Of a stretch of 64,000 nucleotides of DNA, positions 41,703-51,147 are shown piece by piece. The notes under the pieces were generated by a model. It did no database searches. It was not told where the DNA came from and worked only from the letters and a program-made list of their open reading frames with translations. Position numbers and translations under genes: made by a program. Every line of letters begins with the position of its first letter. The stretch's first letter is position 1. Origin of the DNA: Oscillospiraceae bacterium. Lineage in GTDB: Bacteria > Bacillota > Clostridia > Oscillospirales > CAG-272. Location: assembly GCA_015064415.1 (NCBI GenBank), contig SVSG01000005.1, forward strand, positions 47,503 through 111,502, given 5' to 3'.

Positions 41703-43142
41703 TTAGCCCTGAATTTTGGCAATGCTTTCGGGAACGTATTCCTGCAACACAACGGTGATCGTCAGCTGCTCGTCACCGCGTCTGACAACGACCTGCACGC
41801 TATCCCCCACCTGATGCCCGCGAAGAATGCTTCTGATGGCATCCAGGGGCGAGGTGGAGATTCCGTATACCACGGTGCCGTCCACGCTGTAAATATAGTC
41901 GCCTTGCACAAAGCTTGTGTTTGCGTCGGCGTTATAGACGCAGGCGGCGTAAACGGTATTGAAAAAGCTGCCGCCCGTTTTTTCCACCAGCGCGATGCCA
42001 AGACTCGGCACGCCGCGCACGTATCCGTATTGCAGGATATCCTTGACGGATTTTTCGTATGCAACGTCGATCGGGATGGCAAAGCCAAGCCCCTCCACAC
42101 CGGAGGCGGCGTATTTGGCGTTCACGATGCCGATCAACTCACCCGCCAGATTGAAAAGCCCGCCGCCGGAGTTGCCCGAGTTGATGGCCGCGTTGGTCTG
42201 CAACAGCTTCATCGTGACGCCGTCCATATTGATCTCGCGCTCCGTGGCGCTGATGATGCCGTTGGTCACGGTGCCGCCAAGCTCACCCAGAGGATTGCCG
42301 ATCGCAATGACCTCCTCACCCGGTGCCAGCGCTTTACTGTAGCCAAGCTTCGCCACCGTAAGGGGCTTGCCCTCCTGGGGGGTGATTTTCAGAATGGCGA
42401 TATCTCCATCCTCGTCAGAGCCGCGCAGCACGGCCTCGTAGGTATCCCCGTTGGTCAGTCTCACGTAGATCTGATCGCAATTCTCGATCACGTGATGGTT
42501 GGTGATCACAATGCCGTCCGCGTGAATGATCACACCGCTTCCCGCACCTGCCACCACGCTGGAGCCGCGATTGGAGATCACGGTGGTGGTGATCTCCACC
42601 ACGCTGTCCTTCACGGCCGCCGTCGCGCGGATCATGTCGGTCTTCTCTGCACCGGCGGAGCCGTTTTCCGACGCCAGAAGCGCCTCGTCATTTCTTTTGA
42701 CAATGCCGTTAAAAGCGGCGGCGTAGTCGTACCCTTTATCGGTATTTTCATAAGAAGAGGCGCTCATGTCATTCAGATCGCCGTTTGTATTGCCCAGTGT
42801 CAGATTGCCGCCTGCGTCCTCTACGTCACTTTGCAGGTACTCCATCAAAAAGTACGCGCCAACGCCTGAAAAAGAGGAAATGATCATGCAAAGCACCAGC
42901 ACGGCGGACAAAACGGCCACGCGCGTTCTGCGCTTTCTTTTCTTTTCCACGTTTCCGTCCAGGGGCATGACCTCAGGGGACAGAGCGCCCTGTCCGTCAT
43001 TTTGATAGGAAACGCCGTACCAGCGCGGGATCGGCGTTCTCTCCTGCGCTTTTGCCTCCTCGTCGGAGGCGGCAGAATTTTCACTCTTCAATATTTCTTT
43101 ATCGTCACGATTACCGGTGGTGAAGTTTTCCGGGTCTTTCAT
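41703..43142 (-). CDS. HtrA-like membrane-anchored serine protease
   Basis: This 479-residue protein has a 75-residue cytoplasmic N-terminus, one membrane helix (VAVLSAVLVLCMIISSFSGV, about 75-98) and a trypsin-like domain. The triad is His217 (TNHHVIE), Asp247 (DEDGDIAILK) and Ser325 (NSGNSGGGL). One PDZ domain follows (about 385-475). It degrades or refolds damaged exported proteins. The ATG at 43140-43142 has GGAAGGAG eight nt upstream. It is 17 nt before the response regulator gene, so htrA-RR-HK is probably one stress operon. A TGG-TATAGT extended -10 is visible upstream. Confidence 0.93.
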   Translation of the reverse strand: MKDPENFTTGNRDDKEILKSENSAASDEEAKAQERTPIPRWYGVSYQNDGQGALSPEVMPLDGNVEKKRKRRTRVAVLSAVLVLCMIISSFSGVGAYFLMEYLQSDVEDAGGNLTLGNTNGDLNDMSASSYENTDKGYDYAAAFNGIVKRNDEALLASENGSAGAEKTDMIRATAAVKDSVVEITTTVISNRGSSVVAGAGSGVIIHADGIVITNHHVIENCDQIYVRLTNGDTYEAVLRGSDEDGDIAILKITPQEGKPLTVAKLGYSKALAPGEEVIAIGNPLGELGGTVTNGIISATEREINMDGVTMKLLQTNAAINSGNSGGGLFNLAGELIGIVNAKYAASGVEGLGFAIPIDVAYEKSVKDILQYGYVRGVPSLGIALVEKTGGSFFNTVYAACVYNADANTSFVQGDYIYSVDGTVVYGISTSPLDAIRSILRGHQVGDSVQVVVRRGDEQLTITVVLQEYVPESIAKIQG

Positions 43143-43260
43143 TGCAAAACTCCTTCCGTATGATTCCTTATTACTATACCACGCCTTTGTGACGGTTCTA
43201 TGATTATGCCGCAAAAAACAATTGAATTTGCACTTTCCGGTTGCAAAAGCGATATATATA

Positions 43261-43269
43261 TGTTATAAT
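43261..43269 (+). promoter_or_regulatory. Extended -10 promoter for the queG-addBA unit
   Basis: TGT-TATAAT (43261-43269) is a perfect extended -10. The best -35 candidates (GTTGCA or TTGCAA near 43240) sit 15-16 nt away, shorter than optimal. The first start codon is 36 nt downstream. Confidence 0.6.
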
Positions 43270-43304
43270 GATTATATCAATAATATAATGGGGGGATTAT
43301 ACGC

Positions 43305-44129
43305 ATGAAAAAGACGGTGGAAAAGCTGTTGGCAGCACAAGGCATTTCCATGATGGCACCGCTCTCGCTTGCAGATTGCATCATACAAAAGCCCTATCTG
43401 TTGCAACGGGCGGGAATCGAAAAAGGTACGGCGTTTCTTTTTGCCGTACCCTATTATACCACAGAATGCGACGCTTGCGCAAATAATATTTCCGCCTACG
43501 CCGTCTCCCGCGACTATCACGGATTTTTCAAAGCGCTTTTCGACACGCTTCTCCCCGTACTGCAGGAAAAATTTCCGCAAAACCGTTTTGCGGGCTTTAC
43601 CGATCACTCCCCCATCAACGAGGTGCACGCCGCCGTGCGCGCGGGGCTTGGTTTTTACGGAAAAAACCACCTGTTTTTGACGCGGGCGCACAGCTCCTTC
43701 GTCTTTCTCGGTGAGATCATCACGGACGCGGTCTTCGAGATCCCGTTGCCGCCCCCGCAAAGCTGTGACGAGTGCGGAGCGTGCCTTGCCGCTTGCCCCG
43801 TCGCGCTGGATGCCTCGCGCTGCTATTCTGCGCTGACACAGAAAAAAGGTGCCCTTTCCGAGGAGGAAATTGCCATTTTGCGCGCGCATGGGTGCGCATG
43901 GGGGTGCGATATCTGTCAGCGGGTATGCCCCATCACCCTGCGGGCCAAAGAGAACGGCACGCTTTACACCACCATCCCGTATTTCAAGGAAAGTGCCCTA
44001 TCCCCCCTCACCGCCGAGATCGTGGAAAAGATGTCGGAGGAGGAATTTGCCACGCGCGCCTACAGCTGGCGCGGCAGAAACACGATTTTACGAAATCTCA
44101 GACATTTGGAGAAAGGAGATCCCGAATGA
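43305..44129 (+). CDS. QueG-like corrinoid/iron-sulfur reductase (compact form)
   Basis: This 274-residue protein combines a DUF1730-type domain with a double [4Fe-4S] ferredoxin module. DHSPINE holds the Asp that is catalytic in QueG, and RAGLGFYGKNHL matches QueG's RAGLGWIGKN block. Cys clusters are CDECGACLAACP (about 155) and CAWGCDICQRVCP (about 198). QueG reduces epoxyqueuosine in tRNA with cobalamin, but this copy lacks the long C-terminal region, and no other queuosine gene is nearby. It overlaps addB by 4 nt. Confidence 0.78.
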   Translation: MKKTVEKLLAAQGISMMAPLSLADCIIQKPYLLQRAGIEKGTAFLFAVPYYTTECDACANNISAYAVSRDYHGFFKALFDTLLPVLQEKFPQNRFAGFTDHSPINEVHAAVRAGLGFYGKNHLFLTRAHSSFVFLGEIITDAVFEIPLPPPQSCDECGACLAACPVALDASRCYSALTQKKGALSEEEIAILRAHGCAWGCDICQRVCPITLRAKENGTLYTTIPYFKESALSPLTAEIVEKMSEEEFATRAYSWRGRNTILRNLRHLEKGDPE

Positions 44130-47100
44130 TCCGTTTTTATTATCAGGCGGGCAGTACCGCCACCAACGAGGCGCTGACGAAAGCCATCCGCGCAGACCTG
44201 GACAATGGCCGCGAGGTGCTGTTGCTTGTTCCCGAGCAGCAGACGGTAAGCGTGGAGCGAAAGATGCTGGAGATCTTGCCCGCGAGCGCACAGCTTTCCT
44301 TTGAGGTGGTCAACTTTTCCCGCCTCGCCAACCGCACCTTCCGCATGCTTGGCGGACATCGTTGGAACACCGCCACTCCTGCCGTCCGTGCCCTTCTCAT
44401 GTGGCACACCCTGCGCGAGCTTGCCCCCACACTGCAGTGCTACGCCAACCACGCCACCGAGCCCAAGCTCTGCGACATGATGCTGCAGACCGCCAAGAGC
44501 CACCACGCCTACCAGATCCCCGGCGAGGCGTTGCTCAACGCGGCAGACAAGCTCCCCGCAGACGATCCGCTGAAAAACAAGCTCCTTGACGTGGGAACCA
44601 TCCTCGGCTTCTTTGAAGGAAAGCTGAAAAACAGCTTTGATAACGGCGACGACGAGCTGGATCGCCTGTCCGACCTGCTTTTGGAAAGCGGGCGCGAGCT
44701 GATGAAAAACACCACGGTCTACGTGGACTCCTTTACGGACTATACCGCGCAGGAGTACGCCGTTTTGCGCGCGCTGGCGGGCTGTGTGCCGAAGCTCTCC
44801 TTCACCTTCCCGCTTTTCTATGCGCACGAGGAGGGGCTGCACCTCCACAGCGCAAAGCAAGCACACGCCTATCTGCAGCTGATGGCAAAGGACCTGGGGC
44901 ACGAGATCTATTTTGAAAAGCAGGAGGCGCGTCCTGCAAGCACGGCGCGCGAATATCTGACGGAGCACCTTTTCGACATGGATGCCGAGCCGATGCCCGA
45001 AGAGCTTCTGGAAAAGCCCGACGTCGAGCTGATGCTTTGCGCCAATCCCTTCTCTGAGGCAGAGGCCGTTGTCTCCAAGATCCACTCTTTGGTAAGAGGT
45101 GGTTGCCGTTACCGCGACATTACCGTGGTGCTGCGCGACGCCACCGCACGCTGCGGCATTCTGGACGCCGCGCTGGAGCGCGAGGGGATCCCCTTTTTCC
45201 TTTCCGAAAAAACCGACGTTACCGTGCGCCCGCTTGTCAAGCTGATTCTGCTGGCTCTTCGCATTTCGATCCACGCTTGGCGCGACGAGGACACCGTTGC
45301 CTACCTCAAAACAGGACTTTGCGGCGTACCGCTTGACGAGGTCAACCATTTTGAGGACTACGTCGGCGTCTGGCACCCGCGCACCGAGCAGGCCTATCGC
45401 CAGCCGTTTTCCCGTAATCCCGACGGCTTTACCACCAAAAAGACCGCACGTGCCGAGCGCATTCTGGCGGGTGCCGAGCACGCACGCGCCAAAATGGTCG
45501 AGCCCCTTCTTGCCCTGCATGACGCGCTCGAAAACGCAGAAAACGTCACGGGGATGTGCACGGCGCTTTATGATTTTCTGAACCGCCTTGACGTTGCCAA
45601 ACAGCTCAAGGCCGAGGCAGAAAAGCGCCTGCTGGCAGGCGAGCGACGCGAGGCGGAGGAGCTGTCCAGGCTCTACACCGTGACCATCGAAGCACTGGAG
45701 CAGATCGCGCTGGCGCTGGGTGAGGAAAAGCTTACCGTTGCGCAGTTTGCCGAGGCGCTGAAGCTGGTCTTTGCCCGCACGGACATCGGCGTGATCCCCA
45801 CCTCCGCCGACGAGGTCACGATCGGCTCCGCCTCCATGTTGCGCGCCGATCACCCCCTTCACGTGCTGGTGCTGGGGCTGAACGAGGGTGAATTCCCCGC
45901 CAACGCGGGCGAGGAAGGCCTGTTTACCGAAAAGGAGAAGGAACGGCTGGCCGAAAACAAGCTGGAGCTGCCCGCCAGACGCGACGAGCGCATCTCCAAC
46001 GAGCTTTTCTACCTCTATCGCGCCTTTGCTGCCCCGAAAAAGGGACTTTACCTCTATTATAATAAAAACGGAGCGGACGGCCGCGCGCTTACCCCCTCTA
46101 TTGCCATTGAACGCGCCTGCCATTTGATGCAAGACGCAAAGCCCCGCATTTTCGAGGCGGAGCCCGCCGCCGCGCACGTCTTTTCCCCCGAGGCCGCGCT
46201 GGATCGCCTTTGCGACTTCAATGAAACCGACCGTGCCGCCGTTGCCGCGCTGCTGCAGGAGTGCAAGATCCCCGCCGCCGCCCATCTTGACAGAAAGGTG
46301 ACGGAATATAACGCCCACTTGCCCGAAGAGGTTGCAAGCGGCATTTTCTCCGAGCGGGTAATGACCCCCTCGCATCTGGAGAGCTTTGCCAACTGCCGCT
46401 TTGCCTATTACTGTGACAGGATCCTGCACCTGCGCGGCGCCAAGAGCGCTTCCCTTGCCTTTTCCGACACCGGTATTTTTATCCACTACGTGCTGGAAAA
46501 GGTCATGCAGTACATTCAGACACAAAACCGCCCCTTCTGTGCATGGAGCGACGCTGAGATCGATCAGCTGGTAAAGGACAGTACGGCGGATTACACCGCA
46601 GACCTGGTTGCCTCCAGCGGTCCCCTCACGCCCCGTGCCACCGCGCTGATCGAGCGACTTTCCTCTCTTGCACGCCTTGTCGTGATCTCGCTTTTCGAGG
46701 AGTTTGGCGACAGCGACTTCACCCCCGCCTTCACCGAGCTTGACCTCAAGGAAACTGGCAGCTCGTGCGAGGTCACGCTCCCCGGCGGCCAAAAGGTGTC
46801 GCTTTCCGGCAAGGCGGACCGCGTGGACCTTTGGCAAGCACCCGACAAAAAAGCGTATTTGCGCGTGGTAGACTACAAAACGGGCACCAGAAAATTTGCC
46901 CCCAAGGACATCAAAAACGGCATCTCCTTGCAAATGCCGCTGTACCTGCTGGCACTTTCCTCCCGCGCCTATCCGATCCTGAACAACGAAATGGGGCTTT
47001 CCCCCGACACGGTCCTTACCCCTGCGGGCGTGACCTATTTTTCCACCGCCGCAAAGGTGGAGAACACCCCCTCGCTTGAGGAGGAGCGCATCGCCCTTAC

Positions 47101-47419
47101 CAAGGCGGGCAAAAAGCTGGAGCGAAGCGGCGTCATTCTGGACGATCCCGAATTGCTCCATGCCGCCACACACTCGAAAAACCCTGCGATCATCGGCAGC
47201 TCGCGCGCCAAAAAGACCTTGGATGCCGCGGGCTTTGCACAGATGTTCCGCGATCTGAACGATACCGTTACCCGTCTTTGCGACGAGATGCATCGGGGCG
47301 TTGCCACCGCGCGCCCCAACCCCGAAAGCAAGAATTCCCCCTGCACACACTGCGAGTACGCGGCCATCTGCCGCGCGGCAGATTTCAACGGGAAAGGAGA
47401 AGACAATGGAGAAGCGTGA
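44126..47419 (+). CDS. addB: ATP-dependent nuclease subunit AddB
   Basis: This 1097-residue protein is the second subunit of AddAB double-strand break resection. VLLLVPEQQTVSVERKML and VVNFSRLANRTFRMLGG mark the AddB N-terminus, but the P-loop position reads YYQAGSTATNEA without GKT. The C-terminal RecB-like nuclease has RVVDYKTG and an iron-sulfur staple: Cys757 or Cys763 (FANCRFAYYC) with Cys1073, Cys1076 and Cys1082 (CTHCEYAAIC). The ATG at 44126 overlaps the queG-like stop and has AAAGGAG upstream. It overlaps addA by 14 nt. Confidence 0.95.
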   Translation: MIRFYYQAGSTATNEALTKAIRADLDNGREVLLLVPEQQTVSVERKMLEILPASAQLSFEVVNFSRLANRTFRMLGGHRWNTATPAVRALLMWHTLRELAPTLQCYANHATEPKLCDMMLQTAKSHHAYQIPGEALLNAADKLPADDPLKNKLLDVGTILGFFEGKLKNSFDNGDDELDRLSDLLLESGRELMKNTTVYVDSFTDYTAQEYAVLRALAGCVPKLSFTFPLFYAHEEGLHLHSAKQAHAYLQLMAKDLGHEIYFEKQEARPASTAREYLTEHLFDMDAEPMPEELLEKPDVELMLCANPFSEAEAVVSKIHSLVRGGCRYRDITVVLRDATARCGILDAALEREGIPFFLSEKTDVTVRPLVKLILLALRISIHAWRDEDTVAYLKTGLCGVPLDEVNHFEDYVGVWHPRTEQAYRQPFSRNPDGFTTKKTARAERILAGAEHARAKMVEPLLALHDALENAENVTGMCTALYDFLNRLDVAKQLKAEAEKRLLAGERREAEELSRLYTVTIEALEQIALALGEEKLTVAQFAEALKLVFARTDIGVIPTSADEVTIGSASMLRADHPLHVLVLGLNEGEFPANAGEEGLFTEKEKERLAENKLELPARRDERISNELFYLYRAFAAPKKGLYLYYNKNGADGRALTPSIAIERACHLMQDAKPRIFEAEPAAAHVFSPEAALDRLCDFNETDRAAVAALLQECKIPAAAHLDRKVTEYNAHLPEEVASGIFSERVMTPSHLESFANCRFAYYCDRILHLRGAKSASLAFSDTGIFIHYVLEKVMQYIQTQNRPFCAWSDAEIDQLVKDSTADYTADLVASSGPLTPRATALIERLSSLARLVVISLFEEFGDSDFTPAFTELDLKETGSSCEVTLPGGQKVSLSGKADRVDLWQAPDKKAYLRVVDYKTGTRKFAPKDIKNGISLQMPLYLLALSSRAYPILNNEMGLSPDTVLTPAGVTYFSTAAKVENTPSLEEERIALTKAGKKLERSGVILDDPELLHAATHSKNPAIIGSSRAKKTLDAAGFAQMFRDLNDTVTRLCDEMHRGVATARPNPESKNSPCTHCEYAAICRAADFNGKGEDNGEA

Positions 47420-50400
47420 ATGGACGAAAGCGCAAGAAAGCGCTATGGAAAAACGCGACAGGACCCTTTTGGTCTCCGCCGCCGCGGGCTCGGGCAAGAC
47501 CGCCGTTCTGACCGAGCGCATCATCCGCACTCTGACGGATAAGGAACACCCCGCAGACATTTCCCGCATGCTGGTGGTCACCTTCACACGTGCCGCCGCG
47601 GGCGAGCTGCGCCACCGTATTGCCAAGGCGTTGTCTGCGGCAATCACCCTTGCCAAGGACAAAACGCACCTTTCCCGCCAGCTGATGCTGCTTGGCGGCG
47701 CGTCGATCTCCACGATCGATTCCTTCTATTACGATCTGGTGCGCACCCACTTTGAGGAAGCGGGCATTCCCGCCTCCCTGCGCCTTTCGGACGAAAACGA
47801 GCTCCTTGGTCTGAAGCGCGAGCTGATGAACGCCGTTGTGGACAAGATGTACGCCGAAAATGCGGACTTTTTCCGCATTTCGGACATTCTTTGCGACATC
47901 CGCTCCGAGGCGGGACTGACCGATGCACTCTTGAAGATCTATAACCGCCTTCTGCGCTATCCTGCGGCGCTGGACGTTCTGCTCCAGTCTGCCGAGCAGA
48001 TGGAAAGGTGCACCGTCTCCCCCCTTGACACCCCTTGGGGCAAGATCTGGGAGCGCGAGGTACGCGAGCTGGCCGAGACGGGTCAGAAGCTGTACGCCAA
48101 GACCCTTAATATGCTGGAAAGCGAGGCGGACGTTGCCGCACTGAAGAAAAAATTCGGCGGCCCTTATCAGGAGCTTTTGGAACGTTGCAACACCGTTTTG
48201 GAGCACCTTGACGCCAAAAATTACGAGGGCGTGCGCCACGCGCTCAGCGCCAAGCTGGAGCGCGGCAAGGGGCGCAACAGCGCCACCTACTCCGCACCCT
48301 TCGGGGATCTTTGCGCCCTTTGCGACGAATTCCGCGACAAATGGAAGGCCAAGCACACCGTACAGCTCCCCGCCTTCTCCGAAGCGGAGATCGCCGACAC
48401 CGCGAAGACTACGGCTGCGCTTTTGCGCATTCTGCACCGCGCGCTCACGCTCTTCCACGAGGAATACACCGCCGCCAAAACACAGCGCGAGGTGGCTGAA
48501 TTTTCCGACATTTCCCGCGCCGCCTATCGCCTCTTGGTAGCACCCGACGGCTCCGCCACCCCGCTTGCCGAGAAGATCCGCGACAAGTACGATGCCATTT
48601 ACATCGACGAATATCAGGACGTGGACAGCATGCAGGACGCCACCTTCCGCGCCATTGCCAAGGATGACAACCGCTTTATGGTCGGTGACATCAAGCAAAG
48701 CATCTACCGCTTCCGCGGGGCACAGCCCAACGTGTTTGCCGGCTACCGCCGCGCCTTCCCGCCGCTCAGCGACACCGCGCCGAAAAAGCCCTCCACCATC
48801 TTTATGTCGGAGTGCTTCCGCTGCGACCCCTGCGTCATTGATTTCTCCAACGCCGTGTCCGGCGATCTGTTTTCTGCCGTGGCCGAAAGCATCAGCTACA
48901 CCAAGGAGGACGATCTCCGTTGCTCCAAAAAGCTGCCTTCCCCCGATTACGTGGGCGAAAAATGCCGCGTGGTGCTGATCAACCGCGCCAAATTCGGTGC
49001 CGTGAAAAACGGGGAGGAGGATGCGCTTGCCGCCAAGGAAGCGCCGTCTGCCCGCTATGACGAGGAAGAGAGCGAAACCGGCAAGGCCGAGGCACTTTGG
49101 ATCGCGTGCGAGATCAAGCGTTTGCTTTGCGAGGATGAGCGCAAGGCAAACGGCGAGCGCATCGCGCCCCGCGACATTGCCGTTCTGATGCGCAGTACCA
49201 CGTTGGCCCGCTACATTTCCAATCATCTGGCCGCCTTCGGCATCCCTTGCAACGACACCTCCCACAAGAATTTCTTTGAAAATCCCGACGTGCTTTGCGT
49301 TTACAGCTTGCTGGCGGCATTGGATAATCCCTTCCGCGACGTGTATATGGCCGCCGCGCTCCGCTCCCCCTTCTTCGGCTTCTCGCTGGAGGACCTGGTG
49401 CAGATCCGCGCCGCCGCGGGGGACGAGCTCTCGCTTTACGAGGCGTTTTCAAAGGCGGCGGAAAGCGAGGACCGCTTCCCCCACCTGCGCGAAAAGCTGC
49501 GCGATTTCAGCGCCCGCTTCCTGCGCTGGCGCGAGAAGGCACAGGCCCTGCCCGTGGACCGTTTGCTGCGCTATTTGTACCGTGACAGCGCCATCCTCTC
49601 CTTCGCAGGGCGCAAGGATGAAACGCAAAAGGCCACCGCGCTTCGCCGCGCGAACCTCAACCGCCTGTATGAATACGCCAGATCCTTTGAGTCGGGCGGC
49701 TTCAAGGGCTTGTACCAGTTTGTCCGCTACGTGGACGGTATCATGGAAAACGAGGGCAAAATGCCCGCCTCCGACGGCGAGGAGGATGCCGTTTCCCTCA
49801 TCACTATCCACCACTCCAAGGGATTGGAGTACCCCGTTTGCTTCATCGCAGGCACCGCCACCCGCTTCAACGAAAAGGATCTTCAGCAAAACTTTATGGA
49901 TGACGAGGATCTGGGGTGCGCCATGCGCCTTTCCAACGCGGGCCCCTTCTCGCGTGCAAACACCTTCTTCCGTGAGGCCATCGTCGCGCAAACACGCAGA
50001 CGCAATCTGGAGGAGGAGATGCGCGTGCTTTACGTTGCCATGACGCGCGCAAGAGAGCGCCTGTACGTCACTGCCGACTCACAGTATGGTGCCGCACAGC
50101 TGATCGCCAAGGCATCGCTGGCCGCCTCCGCGCCCGAGGGACGCTTTGTTTGTGCCCACGGCCCCGCGTATATTTACTGGGTCCTTTCCGCGCTTTACCG
50201 CACCGATTACACGAAATTTGCCACCATCGAGATCGTGGAGGAGGCGCAGATCCTGCCCCCCGCCGTAACGGAAGCTGCACAAAGCGAGGCGAAATTAACG
50301 GGGGATGCGGGCGAGATCTCCAAGATCCTGCAGGATCGCTTCAGCTTCACCTACCCTTACAAGCACCTTTCCAAGCTCCCCGCCAAGCTTTCCGTTTCCC

Positions 50401-51083
50401 GCCTTTCCCCCACTGTGCTTGACGTGTATGACACCGACGCCACCACCCCCGAGCACCTCAAAAAGGCAGACGTTGATCTCCTCTTGCACGACTTTGACAA
50501 GGTGCCCACCTTTGCCCTTTCCACCCCCGAGCAGGATGCCGCCGCGCGCGGCACCGCCACCCACGAGTTCATGCAGTTCTGTCAGTTTGCACGTGCCGAG
50601 GCACACGGGGTAAAAGCTGAGCTTAAAACGCTGATCGAGATGGCGTATCTGCCCCCCGAATCCGCCGAGCTTGTGCGCGTGGAGGAGTTGGAGTTGTTCT
50701 TCCGAAGCGAGTTTTATCGCTCGCTCAAAAACGCCAAGGCGCTGTACCGCGAGACCCGCTTCCACATTTTCCTTCCCGCCGCACAATTCACCAAGGACGA
50801 AGAATTTTCTGCGGAATTAAAGGACGAAAAGCTGGCCGTGCAGGGCGTCATTGACCTATTCTATTATGACGAGAACGACAAGCTGGTCCTTTGCGATTAC
50901 AAGACCGACCGTCTTTCCCCCGCACAGCTTGCGGACAAGTCGCTTGCCGCAAAAAAGCTGAAGGAGCGACACGGCGATCAGCTCTCCTACTACGCGAAGG
51001 CGTTGGAGGAGATCTGCGGCCGCCGCCCCGACAAAATTCTGATCTACTCCCTCCCCCTTGGCGAGGCATTGGAGATCAACTGA
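47406..51083 (+). CDS. addA: ATP-dependent helicase/nuclease subunit AddA
   Basis: This 1225-residue protein is a UvrD-type 3'-5' helicase fused to a RecB-like nuclease. Walker A is SAAAGSGKT (about 23-31), motif II YIDEYQDVDSMQ, motif III GDIKQSIYRFRGAQP, motif V HHSKGLEYPVCFIAG and motif VI VAMTRARERLY. The C-terminal nuclease has LCDYKTDRLS. With AddB it processes DNA ends for RecA loading, the Firmicutes counterpart of RecBCD. The ATG at 47406 has AAGGAG 6-7 nt upstream and lies inside addB. A strong terminator follows. Confidence 0.97.
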   Translation: MEKREWTKAQESAMEKRDRTLLVSAAAGSGKTAVLTERIIRTLTDKEHPADISRMLVVTFTRAAAGELRHRIAKALSAAITLAKDKTHLSRQLMLLGGASISTIDSFYYDLVRTHFEEAGIPASLRLSDENELLGLKRELMNAVVDKMYAENADFFRISDILCDIRSEAGLTDALLKIYNRLLRYPAALDVLLQSAEQMERCTVSPLDTPWGKIWEREVRELAETGQKLYAKTLNMLESEADVAALKKKFGGPYQELLERCNTVLEHLDAKNYEGVRHALSAKLERGKGRNSATYSAPFGDLCALCDEFRDKWKAKHTVQLPAFSEAEIADTAKTTAALLRILHRALTLFHEEYTAAKTQREVAEFSDISRAAYRLLVAPDGSATPLAEKIRDKYDAIYIDEYQDVDSMQDATFRAIAKDDNRFMVGDIKQSIYRFRGAQPNVFAGYRRAFPPLSDTAPKKPSTIFMSECFRCDPCVIDFSNAVSGDLFSAVAESISYTKEDDLRCSKKLPSPDYVGEKCRVVLINRAKFGAVKNGEEDALAAKEAPSARYDEEESETGKAEALWIACEIKRLLCEDERKANGERIAPRDIAVLMRSTTLARYISNHLAAFGIPCNDTSHKNFFENPDVLCVYSLLAALDNPFRDVYMAAALRSPFFGFSLEDLVQIRAAAGDELSLYEAFSKAAESEDRFPHLREKLRDFSARFLRWREKAQALPVDRLLRYLYRDSAILSFAGRKDETQKATALRRANLNRLYEYARSFESGGFKGLYQFVRYVDGIMENEGKMPASDGEEDAVSLITIHHSKGLEYPVCFIAGTATRFNEKDLQQNFMDDEDLGCAMRLSNAGPFSRANTFFREAIVAQTRRRNLEEEMRVLYVAMTRARERLYVTADSQYGAAQLIAKASLAASAPEGRFVCAHGPAYIYWVLSALYRTDYTKFATIEIVEEAQILPPAVTEAAQSEAKLTGDAGEISKILQDRFSFTYPYKHLSKLPAKLSVSRLSPTVLDVYDTDATTPEHLKKADVDLLLHDFDKVPTFALSTPEQDAAARGTATHEFMQFCQFARAEAHGVKAELKTLIEMAYLPPESAELVRVEELELFFRSEFYRSLKNAKALYRETRFHIFLPAAQFTKDEEFSAELKDEKLAVQGVIDLFYYDENDKLVLCDYKTDRLSPAQLADKSLAAKKLKERHGDQLSYYAKALEEICGRRPDKILIYSLPLGEALEIN

Positions 51084-51087
51084 CACA

Positions 51088-51127
51088 AAAACCATCCCCC
51101 GACGCAAAAGCGTCGGGGGATGGTTTT
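51088..51127. terminator. Bidirectional terminator between addA and the ADP-ribosylglycohydrolase gene
   Basis: An 18-bp perfect stem (AAAACCATCCCCCGACGC and its complement) has an AAAA loop, with T-rich flanks on both strands. It starts 4 nt after the addA stop and serves the convergent minus-strand cluster too. Confidence 0.93.
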
Positions 51128-51147
51128 CAATTTTATGCATCCACACA

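Noticed and set aside
43305..47419. Programmed frameshift joining queG-like and addB genes
   Set aside because: The overlap is a plain ATGA start-stop with an AAAGGAG site, and no slippery sequence or fused family is known.
44060..47713. A 1217-codon open frame on the minus strand opposite addB and the start of addA
   Set aside because: It has no recognisable motif and mirrors a gene with clear AddB and AddA signatures. Long antisense frames are expected from the GC-rich codon bias here.
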